In this document: positions 22,951 through 50,019 of the stretch, in pieces | How positions within the stretch are numbered: the first letter of the stretch is position 1 | Layout: each line of letters begins with the position of its first letter | Assembly (NCBI GenBank): GCA_039621445.1 | Contig: CP154954.1 | Span: 56,628,433 to 56,692,432, forward strand | Direction of reading: 5' to 3' | Length of the DNA: 64,000 nt | From: Euglena gracilis | Taxonomy: Eukaryota; Euglenida; Euglenophyceae; Euglenales | Notes under the pieces: model-generated | Seen by the model: the letters and a program-made list of their open reading frames with translations, nothing else | What the model was told of the DNA's origin: nothing | The model's database searches: none | Program-made: the position numbers and the translations under genes

Positions 22951-25900
22951 CTGCAGCAGAGCTCATGGTCAGGCGTCCAGCAAACGGAATTGGTCGTCCA
23001 GTCCACATCTCAAAGAAAAATTATACTCCCACCTGCCCCCCACAGAGGCGTGTTGTCACAGCGCACATCCATGGCCCTGGGGGCCAGCTTGGCCTCCCAT
23101 GGGACCCCGCCAGGGTTCGATATAAGGGCAGGTGGGGGGACTTCACCAGTCCAGGTGGAAGGTGGGGGGACACCCCCTCCCCGTACACCCTCCTCATGTC
23201 GAACCCTGGACCATGCCCCGGAGTTCCTCCAGCCGCACCTCCGGAGGCTCCTCCGTGACCTGCAGCAACATCAGCGGCGCGACCCTCGTTACAAGTGGCA
23301 AGGTTCTGGCGATCTGGCAAAGGCAAACTTGACGCGCCTTGACACCGCTTTGCAACACAACCAGGGTTTTTTTTAGACTGGGGGGGGAGGGGGGAGGGGG
23401 TCGGCACCCACCCACCCACCCCTTGGGGTGGGCCCCCCCTGGGGGAGGGGGGGTCCCGGGAGACCCACCCACTTTTGCCCAAAAATGGCCAAAAATGCTA
23501 AAAATGGTACCTTTTTCAAATTTTTCGGCGCCTTCGGCACCGAAAAAGATATACCCACCAGCCCCTACCCCAACCCCCCCCCCCCCGGGGGGAGGGGGGT
23601 CCAAGGGACCCACCCGCCCTACCCCCCCTCCCCCCCGGGGGAGGGGGGTCGGTCCAAGACTATAAAAAAAAACCCCTGAACACAACACTCTACATCATGC
23701 AACAACACAATGCCAACACAAGCCAGGAGCACACATACACACACAAACACACACACATACACGCACACAGACACACACATGTATTCATGCGTACACAGAA
23801 AGGAGGGACAGGAATGCCGGAGAACGCCGGAGAAAGGGAGAGGGCTTCGCACGGAGGCCGCGGTCCCCCCTGGCCGCAGTATGCGGCACATCTCCCGGCA
23901 GTACCGGGCCACTGCCTCCGCCCGCCCGGAATCGCCATCCAGGTGTGTCAGCACGTCCATGCTGCCCTTGTCCAGGCACACCTGAGGGACAGGGGAGGTT
24001 TCACACAAATGAGTGGGCGGAGGGCTGGAAGTTGCGGCTGATGGGAAAGCCCCAAGGCAGGGGAGGAGGGGACGCCGCAAAGCAGGGCGTTGGCGACCCC
24101 TGGTGGGGGGGTCTAGCTCGGAGGCTGGAAGACTTGGGCTGGCGGGGGAAAGGCTGCTGGTGGCCCCCGGGTTCCCCAAGGCTCTATGGGAAGGCCTGAA
24201 ATCCTGTGCGCGATTGGACCATTTGCGCAATTGCGCGCACGGATTAGCGAATTTTCAAAGTGTATGGAGGGCTGTATGGCTCGAACCTGCCAAATTGTTC
24301 CTGCGTCTTCCAAGTGCACGAAGCACCCGTGGAAAGTTTCCAAACAAACGTGCTAGATTCACATGCGTCTTGTGTCGTCGGACACCTGTTTTAGGGCACC
24401 CTAACAGTCAAAGTCTTTGAACTTCCCTCTGCATCTTTTCTCATTGAGTCTGAAAAACTGTTTTTGCAACCCCCGAAACATCAAAAACAAACGGCAAGTT
24501 CAACCAGAGAAAGGGAAAACTTTTTTTCCTCCCTCCGAAACATGGCACATGATTTGATTCCACCTGGCTTGACCCCCCCAGAATAAGAATATACTCGAAA
24601 AAAACACGAAACCCCTGGTCCTGTTCCCTGCATTTCCTTTGGGGCGAAGCTTTTTTCAACTCGTTTTTAAAGCATAAAACCTTGAGATGCACACGCAAAG
24701 GGCTGACAGTTCAAACACTTCAACCCAACCCCTGATAAATAAAAAAAATGTTGGAAATGCCTGCAATTAGGAACATGATAAGGGGAAAAAAAACACTCAA
24801 ATGCGAGATTGGATGTTTGACTGCTTGATTGATGCTTAGTGAGGATCCACCATTTCAGAAGAGACAGAAAAATGGGGAAGTGACAGGTGCAAACAAGCTC
24901 GGGGCCAATTTGAGGTCAAAAACCTTTCGAAGTTTTCTTTTTTGCATAATTGGCACTTTTTGGGGCATCTTTATTATATTATCATTATCATCTTTATTAA
25001 ATTCAATTTATTTTATACCCCCCAGTCAGGCCCAGTTCCAGTTCCGGCCAGGAACCCCTGCTGGGGGAAGGTACCAAGCAGCCTTTTCCAGCCAGCCCAA
25101 CTTTTCTAGCGTCTGAGCTGGACCCCCTCTAATCCTCCTGGAGGGGGTGGGGGCAAATTCCTGAACCAAACCTTCGTGCTCATCCAGGAACACGATGATT
25201 TCGTGTACCTGGATGAGCACGAACGTTCCTGTCGCGCATGTTGCGGCTTCAGCCCCACTGCGTCCATTGGCGAAAGGAAAAGGCTGCCATCGGCATGCGT
25301 GCCAGCATGCGAGTGTACGTATGGAAATCCGCCGGTGGACAGGGGCACGCGCATGCGTCCCTGAGGACCCAATACCCCCATGACCGCTCTGTTCTCTCGT
25401 TCAAGGTTCTCTTTCTTCCCTCCGTGGCATTAAAAAAAAGAAAACATTTCATCAAATCTCTGTCTTGCCCCCTGTTGATGCTGCACCAAACCCCCACCCC
25501 CTCCTCGATGAGATAAAGAGACCGCGCAGCGCCGGCCGCATACGTCCAGGCCGCCGTCGGGCAGGCCGGTGGCCAGCATGTCGCGCACTTCGAAGCGGCA
25601 GCCCTCGCTGTGGAGCGGCCGCATCGCCTCGATGGCCGCCGCCGCCCGCGTCGAAGTTCGTCACGGTCAGGGCCGGCATGGCGCGGCGCAGCTCTCCCCA
25701 GACCGGCGCCCGTGCGGAGGCGGGGAGGGGAGGCAGGGTTTGATAGCGGCGGGCCACGGTGGGGCATTTGGCAAAAGTGAAACCACCCCTCGCTGGGAGG
25801 AGTGTGCAACCTTTTGGGTGCGAAGAGAAATACAACAAACACACACGCTGGGCCAGAGGATTTCAAACAGTGAAAGACTCAGTGTCAGGGTTACAGTTAG

Positions 25901-27440
25901 GGTGAGGGCCAGGAATGCCCCGATGTCTATTTGACCTCCCCTCAACCAGGGGAGATAAAATATGCACACACGGGCAGGTGATTGACTGCACTGCAAAAAA
26001 TTCCGCAAAAAAAAACTGAACATACAATGCGATCCTTATAAAATACACAAAATATGCAGAATTTTTTTCAATTATTTCGCAGTTTTGGGTTTTGAAGGCA
26101 TTATGGTTTGGGTTTTTTGTGCAGCTTTTTGCAGCTGTTTTGAGTGCTTTGCAGGGGAAAAAAAACTGCATACGAGCATTGTTGTCCATTTTCTGTGCAT
26201 TTTTTTCTTTTTTACTTCATTGACATTCCTTTTGGAAAGAAGTGGATCTTCCCACGTCCGCTGCAGGACACAGTGCATATTTTCCTCTCACTGAAAACCC
26301 CTAAAACTGAAGAGTGGGCTGCTGCATGAACCCCCCAACAAATCCCCAGAAGGCACCAGAATGCTCAAGCCCAAGAGTGGAGGTTCCGCATCCAACGATG
26401 GCTGGGGTTGTTGATCCATCACTTCATGACAACAAACTTGGAGGAAATTGAATCTTTGAGAAATTGATTCGAATGGACAATACAGGCTGGACAAAATGAG
26501 TCATGGCCAGTTTCCCCCCCCCCCCAGGACCCCACCCCGTTCCGGGCGCCTTCGGCGCCCGCTACCGGGGGGGGGGGGGCGGGGGGGGGGGGGGGGGGGG
26601 GGGCTCCCGCCCCCCCCCGGACCCCCCCCGGGTTTCAAAATAACCTCATCTTGTGCTGCAAAATTTTTGCCAAAAAGTTGCGTGACCCTCCCCCAGGACC
26701 CCCCCAGGACCCCCCCAGGACCCCCCCAGGACAGGGTCCTGGGGGGGGGGGGACCGGCCATAAGTGGACAAAATGACAGGAAACAAAAATGATGTGAAAC
26801 CACCCAAATTTTCCCATTTTCCAAAAGTTTTCCCTGTTCCTTTGTTTTGCGGTATTGGGGTGGGGGCACGTTCAGGAACAATCAAATATCACACACAAAA
26901 AGACACTAAGGGACCATGAAATATGATTTTGGGGCTTGTTTTGCAATTGATAATCACAAAAAGCCCAGAAGATCATTTTACCATTTTCTGAAATCTTGAG
27001 TTTCCTTTTTGCCAAATAACTTTCATCGCAATTGGGGGAAATTACCACCATTACCGCCATTTCCGCGAGAAGTGAATTTTCCCATAAATGAATTTTCCCA
27101 TTTTCCCATTCTCAATAATTTTTCGAAATTGAAATTTCCTCGTCATTTTTTCTCGTCGTTTTTGTCAAGACTGCACGAAATATGATGGGATACAAAAATG
27201 GCCATAATTGGCTCAGCCCGCTGCCACACTGGAGCACTTCAGCAAGCCCGGGGTATACGCCGCCCGCAGTGCCGCCTCCGCGCCGAACGCCTCCGCCAGG
27301 ATGCGCCGCAGCGCCTCCACCAGGCGGGGGCCCCCGGCAAACCACTCGAACGGCGGCCGGCCCCGTCGCCGGTCCCCCTCGGCACCCTGGGCCACGAAGT
27401 ACCATTCGCCAAGCCCATACACAACGACCCGCCAGAGGGA
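22870..27440 (-). CDS. Class I SAM methyltransferase, METTL13/EEF1AKMT4-like
   Basis: Five minus-strand pieces: about 27440-27199, 25691-25544, 23981-23853, 23313-23212 and 22950-22870 (TGA). In order they give the family pattern: RPPFEWFAGGPRL (the F-E-W-[FY] block), motif I VLQCGSGLS, a TVTNFD strand with the acidic SAM-ribose residue, FEVRDMLATGLPDGGLD, then CLDKGSMDVL and CREMCRILRPGG. This arrangement is typical of METTL13 and EEF1AKMT4, which methylate translation factor eEF1A on lysine (METTL13 also its N-terminus); the substrate here is inferred. Phases of the last three joins agree. The first two pieces each need a one-base frame change, so the gene is either a pseudogene or contains assembly indels. 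The N-terminal start was not found. Confidence 0.8.
23212..23313 (-). CDS. Methyltransferase exon 4
   Basis: 34 codons, acceptor TTTGCCTTTGCCAG, donor GTCCAG, phase 0 at both ends; reads IARTLPLVTRVAPLMLLQ then VTEEPPEVRLEELRGM. It begins 49 bases downstream (minus sense) of the hAT-like element at 23362-23678. Confidence 0.6.
23362..23678. mobile_element. hAT-like MITE, copy 2 (317 bp, perfect 8-bp TSD)
   Basis: Starts CAGGGTTTTTTTTAGACTGG and ends AGACTATAAAAAAAAACCCCTG. The direct repeat AACACAAC (23354-23361 and 23679-23686) is a perfect 8-bp target duplication. The core holds TTCGGCGCCTTCGGCACCG between G/C-run arms. Confidence 0.92.
23853..23981 (-). CDS. Methyltransferase exon with DKGSMD motif
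   Basis: A 43-codon phase-0 exon, acceptor CCTGTCCCTCAG, donor GTGCGA. Encodes VCLDKGSMDVLTHLDGDS and CREMCRILRPGGTAAS, the most diagnostic part of the family (D-K-G-[ST]-[LM]-D followed by the R-x-L-x-P-G-G strand). Confidence 0.85.
24030..25540. other. Methyltransferase intron, no exon recognised
   Basis: Includes an isolated TTTGCGCAATTGCGCGCAC block at 24225 like the palindromes in the 2.2 kb elements, and a short inverted pair around CCAGGAACACGATGATTTCG (25175-25240: TCGTGCTCATCCAGG / CCTGGATGAGCACGA). No coding motif seen. Confidence 0.4.
25544..25691 (-). CDS. Methyltransferase exon, motifs II-III
   Basis: First frame LRRAMPALTVTNFD; a second frame, shifted by +1 inside a (GCG)n tract near 25645, continues AIEAMRPLHSEGCRFEVRDM and LPDGGLD. 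Length 148 (3n+1) between two phase-0 borders also implies one extra base. Donor GTATGC. Confidence 0.7.
25900..27190. other. Methyltransferase intron with long C/G runs
   Basis: 26510-26760 carries long C and G runs and five CCCAGGACCCCCC units around a GGCGCCTTCGGCGCC hairpin core. It lacks the CAGGG/CCCTG ends of the hAT-like family. The rest is AT-rich without coding features. Confidence 0.5.
27199..27440 (-). CDS. Methyltransferase exon with FEWF block and motif I
   Basis: First frame: GEWYFVAQGAEGDRRRGRPP then FEWFAGG. Second frame, shifted by -1 within GCGGCGTATACC near 27255: YPGLAEVLQCGSGLSQLW, which holds the glycine-rich SAM-binding motif I. No intron fits in so short a space. The upstream border may be the acceptor TTCGTGGCCCAG (exon from 27386). 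Confidence 0.65.
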
Positions 27441-27754
27441 GGACGGTCCAAGTGAAAAAAGGGGGGAAGTACTGTCCAGGTGGGTCCGGTTTGGCTTGAA
27501 GAAATCCCACGGTCTGACCTGAACGTTTCCAACGCCAATGGAAGTTGGCATCATTTGTGCAGCCTTGTCGGAGCCACTGCGGGCAGAAGCACGCGTCGAA
27601 TGGTCGCTTTCTCGGACCACGCCGTCCACCGTTGAGGCAAACTGCACCCGTGTCACTGCTTGAACTGTGGACTGTGAACAAGCAGGGGCAGGGGATAAAA
27701 TAACCACTTCGAACCCGAGATGCCAACCAAGCAACTCTGGTCAACCATGCCCTT

Positions 27755-28700
27755 AGGGGCAGCATCGCCCAGCATCGCCCAGCATCAGCTGGCATTGCCC
27801 AGCATCATCGTCATCATCATCACCTAGCGTTGCCCTGCATCCCTCAGCATCCTCAAGCATCGCCTTTGAAGCCACTGGGGGTGTACCTCCAATATCTGCA
27901 TCCACTCCGGTACTTGCATCCACTCCATTCATGCAAATACCTCCATCCACTCCATTCCCTGAATCCACCCAAACTGCATCCATCCACTCCAGTGCCTACA
28001 TCTGCGCCAGTTCCAGCATCCACTCCAGTTCCTGTACCATTCCATCCATCGTAGTGCCTGCATCCAAGCACCCTTGATCACCCATACCGTTGGGCCATGG
28101 ATAGCCTATTGCCCAGCATTGCCTTTTAAGCCTCCGGTGGTGTACCTGCAATGACTCCAATGCCTGCATGCACTCCAATACCTGCAATCAGCCCATCCTG
28201 TCCTATCCGGTGACTACATCCACTCCATCCACCCTTGTTCCTAAATCTACTGCAATACGTGCATCCACTGCAACAAGTGCATCAAATTGTATCCATCCAC
28301 TCCAACACCAGATTTGATCCACTACCTGATTTTTTCAATACCTGCATCCACTGCACATGCATCTGCTCCAGTTCTTGCATCCACTCCATCCAGTTCATGA
28401 TTCCGCACCAGTGCTTGCATCCATTCCATCCACTGCTGAACCGAATGCACTCCAGTTCCTGCATCCTCTCTGGTAGTGCCTGTCTCCACTTCAACACATC
28501 AATTCCAGCATCTTCATCTTCTCCAATACCCACATCCCCTCCTTCCACTCCACCAGTACTTGCATCAACATTTTTACTCCAACAATACCTACATCCACTC
28601 TGGTTCTTGCATCAATTCCAGTACCTGCATCTCCAACACCACCATCCACTTTGGTAGCACCTGCTCAATTTTTTTACTTACATCATTGTCTTCCATGCAC
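27755..28700. repeat. GCATCCACTCCA minisatellite
   Basis: Diverged 12-24 bp units (core CTGCATCCACTCCAGTTCC) over nearly 1 kb, preceded by GCATCGCCCA units at 27765-27850. The ORFs over it (Pro/Ser/Thr/His-rich or Met/Asp/Gly-rich) are repeat translations. Confidence 0.85.
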
Positions 28701-28962
28701 CCCATGCAATATGGTATTGTGGCAGCTTGTTCCCAAGGCTGTGTCTCATTTCCTGCATCCCTGCATCCATTCCATCCACTCCAGTGCCTGCATCAACGGG
28801 CAAGAGTGAATTACTACCTTCACACCCCACATTTGCCCATTCTCGAACCTTGCAAAATGGCTGCTATTGGGCACATAATAAACGAAACCCAGAAGTGGAA
28901 AGGAATGCTCTGCACATACAGGCACATAAGAAATGGAATGCAGAAGTGGAAGGGAATGGTGC

Positions 28963-29284
28963 CAGGTGTTAAGACCGGGGGGGGGAAGGGGGTCAGCACC
29001 CACCCACCCACCCACCCTTTGGGGTGGGCCCCCCGGGGGGGGGAGGGGGGGGGGGGTCCCGAGGGACCCACCCAATTTTGCCCGAAAACCGCGAAAAATG
29101 CTTAAAAAAGCACCTTTTTCAAAAATTTTCGGCCCTTTGCGCCTTCGGCGCCGAAAAATATATATGCACCAGCCCCATCCCTACCCCCCCCAGGGGGGGA
29201 GGGGGGTCCAAGAGACCCACCCACCCTACCCCCCCTCTGCCCCCCCCGGGGGAGGGGGTCCAAGGCTAAAAAAAAAAAACCCTG
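28963..29284. mobile_element. hAT-like MITE, copy 3 (322 bp, perfect 8-bp TSD)
   Basis: Begins CAGGTGTTAAGACCGGGG, ends GGCTAAAAAAAAAAAACCCTG. Both flanks carry AATGGTGC (28955-28962 and 29285-29292), a perfect 8-bp duplication in unique sequence. Core TTCGGCGCCGAAAAATATAT. Confidence 0.93.
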
Positions 29285-29329
29285 AATGGTGCTCTGCCAG
29301 CGCTTCTAGCCTTGCACATAACTGCCCCA

Positions 29330-29520
29330 CTTGTACACCCCCGGGTTTCTAGCATCCGTTTGGTTGTTCAGCCGAAGGGGGGGGTTATAAACCAGGGAAT
29401 TGCTGGTGAAGATATGACCCCCAAAAATGACCCTAAAACCCCCCAAATTGACGAACGATGGCAAAATTCGTCAAAAAAGTCATTTTGATAATGGTCGATC
29501 ACATAAAAAAAATTGCTTTC
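29330..29520. repeat. Dispersed repeat family 3, copy 2 (short)
   Basis: Shares with 40150-40400 the blocks ACCCCCGGGTTTCT, TTCAGCCGAAGGGGGG, GGGAATTGCTGGTGAA, ACCCCCAAAAATGACC, ATTCGTCAAAAAAGTCATTTT and TGGTCGATCACATAAAAAA. Confidence 0.6.
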
Positions 29521-29524
29521 AGAG

Positions 29525-31085
29525 CTCCAGGACAGTTTCAGAGATGTGTTTCAGTCAGAAACCTGAATGGGGGGGACTCTCCTCCTGAAAGGCGGAAAAA
29601 TGCCACGAGAGCCGGCCATAGAATGCGGCCCAGTATGCAGGGGAAGAGAAGGGGATGCCGCTGATCCGACAGGCCCTGGTCCTGGCCGGTGAGGCGTGTG
29701 GCACACACCACGGCAACACAGTGTGGCACAACACGACAACACAGGGTGGAACACAACACCAAATGATTTTCCGTGAGACACTGTCATATCAAAAAAAAAT
29801 GCGTGTTGGCCAAACCTTGGGCACTTCGTTTTTGTTTCAGCCCGACCCAGAGTGGCTGGAGCCCATCAGGACGGGCTGGCAACGTGGAGTTGCTGTCAAG
29901 GGGGACATTGTAGTGGCTTATTTAAGGACATTGTAGAGAAATTGTAAAGACAAATTATTTCTACCTTTAAAAATTACGTTTCTGTGTACATATTTTCTGA
30001 AGTCCAGAACCTTTTAGGCAACCTGCGACTTGCTGCTTTTGTTCCAGGTTCATCAGTTCATGCTTTGTGTGCATTGCAGAAATATTAACTGATTGAGAAA
30101 CTGAAACATAAATCCTGCAAATTCAAAGATTATTATCATGAGAGTATTTTGAGTGAAAAAGAACATCACAGGACCATTCAAAGATATCTTGATCCATCTC
30201 CTCCCAAGTTCCCCCTTGGAGTGAATTGTCAAACGCTTCCACCGCACCTTCATTGCTGTGTTGCGTTACATACTGCAGCAAGAAAGCTGTGCAGGATCAA
30301 AAACAGGGATTGTAACTTGTGGGAGCCTCCCCCCAGGGTTGATAGGGTTTTTGACGGAATAGTGTAAAAGTTAAGCATTAACTAACTTTGTCCTGACTTT
30401 AATGCAAGGTTTAGGTCTACGCATAAGGACTAAAGTAAGGACAACTCCCTTCCATCAATAGCCCAAACTTTGGGGGATCTCGCAAGGAAGTCCTGCCAAG
30501 CAACAAAGTTGAGTCAAATCGGAAACAATCCTGCAGAATAGTGAGAAAGGGGCAGTGCCTCAAAACAGGAGCAAAATGATTTTTGAAGCATACCGGGGAG
30601 ATGTGAAAAAAAAAATGCCAAAAAGCTGGGGAAAACTTCAAAAAACACGCCATTTTCATAAGGCTTGGCATATATTTAATTTGAGACACTGTTTGAAATT
30701 TGTTTGGCAAAGAGACGCTGTTGACCTCCAAATCCCTTGAATCTTTCCAATTTTGTGTACTTCAAAACAAAACTCCTGCAGAAATGTACAGCATGAACAA
30801 CTGTTCAACGACGTCTCTGCCCAACTCGGTGCTATTTTTGGGGGTTCTGCAATGAAGAAATCTGGCAAAATGCCGTTCACTTTAGGAACCGGCTCGCAAA
30901 CCAATTGAGCTGCACCTCGGTCCCCTCTCCTGCCCTTCCACCTCCTCCCTGAAGACCACAGATAAATTATAACTGTGCCGCCAGGTTCTGACAGTTGCAA
31001 GCGCCCCAACGGGGTCCTCGCGGGAGAGTCCGAAAACTGCGGCACGCTGCACGAAAAAAGGCCTTCCTAATAGGAGTCTCGGGGG
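29525..31085. other. Intergenic between hydrolase stop and methyltransferase
   Basis: Moderately AT-rich, no repeat family members and no coding-like island. It contains the 3' flank of the hydrolase gene. A polyadenylation signal could not be placed with confidence. Confidence 0.4.
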
Positions 31086-31090
31086 GCGGG

Positions 31091-47395
<16,305 letters not shown>

Positions 47396-47689
47396 CTGCG
47401 AGAGAGGGTGACGGGCAGCGTGGCCAGGGAGGCACACAACTCCCCCCCCCACAGTTCCACTCCAGAGTGGACCAAAGGTTGGTTCCAATCACCTGGAACC
47501 CCGCCAGGTCACCCCCCAAAAAAACTATCCTCCCCGGAAACTGTCCCCCTGGGAAACTGTCACTCAAGCTCCATCCTCGCTGACCTATCACAATAGGGAC
47601 CTGTCACCTACCCATTATAGGAGCCTGTCAACTTCGCTGACTTGACAGGTGGCAGTGCCTAATTTCTGAGGCATATCTGCCACATCCAG

Positions 47690-49660
47690 TACCATCGTGT
47701 TCCACACAGGGAAATCAGCCTGAAAGGCTTCTATCCACTACTGTACAACATTTCTGCATGCAAACAGCCATTGGTTATCAGATGGTCTAATGGCCTTTTT
47801 TTAATACCTCTGGCTGCATTCTGCCTGTTGCCACCCCTGTGGCTATAACCCACATTTTGCAGTGAATTTGAGCTGCTAGACTCAGTTTTTAGGTGCACTA
47901 ATGTGCAAATTTCTGATTTTTTGCCAGTTTTTCCCCGTTTTGTGACCATTGCCCATGTTGGCAACCGCATCCCAATTAGACAGCTTAAAGCTATATGCCA
48001 GCAATTTTTGGACAATGAAATGCTGATAATTGCAGTTTTCAACTTGCTGAGCAATGTCGTAGACACTGTAAGTTTACATTTCAAAACGTATTTTCGCTTC
48101 CTACTATAAATTCCACACGTTTTTGCACATTTTAGCATGTTTTTTGTTGCTGTGGTGTTATTAGACACCAAAAATACGTGCAGTATATGCAAACTGGAAA
48201 TATGCAGTCATATAGGACAGCCTCAACAAGCACAATGTGCAATTAGCAAAGATGCAATTTTATACTTGAACTACACCGATAATGGTGCTCATTTCACTGA
48301 AAAACTGCATTTCTTGATGCAGAATGTGTTTCACTGCCCTTAATCCTGACAGGGATCAAAAGTCCGTTTTCTGCATTGACATAGCCACAAACGTTGAGAT
48401 TTTCTTGATTTTTGTGAATCAGTTTCCATCTCATCAAAGAATATCATTCCCGCTTTCTTTTTTGTGTTCGATACGCAGTTCCCGAAACTGACCCCAAAGC
48501 CGATATAAATCAGAAGACCGAATGGTCATCTTCATCCACACCAAATGTTGTCATTCTGCAAGGTTGATATGTCCCACATTTGAGATACGGTGAATTCCGG
48601 TTTTCAGTGACCCATATTTGGGAATTTGTGTGCGGATCACCCGCAATTTTTCCTACGGCGACTCATCCGCTTTGTATTTTCGAATATTTTGCTGATTTTT
48701 ATCAGTAATTTGTCTCGAATCGTTCGCAAAAGCTGTTTCAGATGACAATGTGATTGATGTCTGACCTTGTTGTGCAGTTTCTATCCAATTCATGGCCATA
48801 TAGGCGGTTTTCAATTGCGGTTGAACCCTACATTTGGTAAATATGATGCGTGTGTTGATGTGTTACCGACGGTTTTTCACTCAATGATGCAATATGCGAA
48901 AAGCTTTTATTTCATGTGCAATATGCGAACATAGTCATCCATAAAATGGTGTGAGGGTACCTCAATACGTTTCAGATGCGTAACACATTGCAGTGTACAC
49001 TGCCTTGCCCAACGTTGCTTTGCTCTTTTTGAACCCAATACGGGATAGCGCTAATGCGGCTAATTCTTCATTAACTTATCATGGTGCAATTCGCAAAATG
49101 TGTATTCTTTTAGTGATTTCCAACCCCCAGTTTCAAATTCCTGAATTCAAAATCGCTATTTGGCGAAATAACCCGTGTTGCACCATCATCGTGTGACTGA
49201 TAAATGAGCCAATGGCCAAGAAACCATGTGTGTGTGACGTTTCTCTGTGTCCCCCAGGAGCATTTTTCAGGAGTGGTCACTTCCCACAGCATGCATGATA
49301 ACATGCACTTTGTTTTGTGCAACACCGTTTTCGGTGGATTGAACAGTCCCAAAGCGACAGCGAAGATCGAATTCAAATCAGTGTTTTGCTCGTTTTCTCA
49401 TCTTTGAAACCTGTGATGGGTTTCAAATCACCTAACCCGTGTTTTGGCACTTTGCTGCGATGACCGTGTAGCTGCATAAGCGCCGAATCCACAAAGTGGT
49501 GGCATACCGATACGGTTACCAAGGATCGGAAGCCAATCGGCGTGATTCACACACGCTTTGCAGCTGAATTTTTCCGCTTGTTTCAATGCCCAATGTTTGT
49601 TTGTTTTTTAATTTGGCACGTATGTACATTGCAATGATTGCTGCATTCCACTAGTTTTCA
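47690..49660. other. AT-richer interval without the local repeat families
   Basis: Lacks G/C runs, MITEs and microsatellites. Short ORFs such as the plus-strand frame with AHVGNRIPIRQLKAICQQFL (47.95 kb) and YLNYTDNGAHFTEKLHFLM (48.27 kb), and a 153-codon minus frame, have no recognised family. It could be an inserted foreign or viral-like segment or ordinary intergenic DNA. Confidence 0.35.
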
Positions 49661-49675
49661 ACCGAAACACCACTA

Positions 49676-50017
49676 AACGCCCCCCTCCCACCTATAAGAA
49701 ACCCGTTTCTTATAGGTGGGTTTCCAAAAAATGGCCCGAGGGGTTTCTTATAGGTGGGGGTTTCTTATAGGTGGGTTTCAATGTCCGAAAACGTTTTGAG
49801 CCGACAAAAAGCCAAAAGTGGCCAAAAACGGTCAAAAATTTCCTTCGGCGCCTTCGGCGCCGAGGAAAAAAGGGGTGGTTTGGGTTCAAAGCTCCCCAGG
49901 GGTTTCTTATAGGTGGGGGTTTCTTATAGGTCGGCGTCGGTCCGAAAATGCCCAAAGGGTTTCTTATAGGTGGGGGTTTCTTATAGAGGGGGGTTTCTTA
50001 TAGGTGGGGGGGGGGTT
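49676..50017. mobile_element. Tc1/mariner-like MITE built of CCTATAAGAAACC motifs (copy 2)
   Basis: Inverted relative to copy 1. Ends AACGCCCCCCTCCCACC and GGTGGGGGGGGGGTT are each flanked by TA (49674-49675, 50018-50019). About nine TTTCTTATAGGTGGG motifs surround a GGCGCCTTCGGCGCC core. Confidence 0.82.
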
Positions 50018-50019
50018 TA

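Noticed and set aside
26510-26760. Possible further hAT-like MITE in the G/C-run block
   Set aside because: It has the GGCGCC hairpin core but lacks CAGGG/CCCTG ends with A/T runs and any 8-bp direct repeat.
28235-29105. Plus-strand ORFs of 140-209 codons
   Set aside because: They are translations of the GCATCCACTCCA minisatellite and the MITE at 28963-29284.
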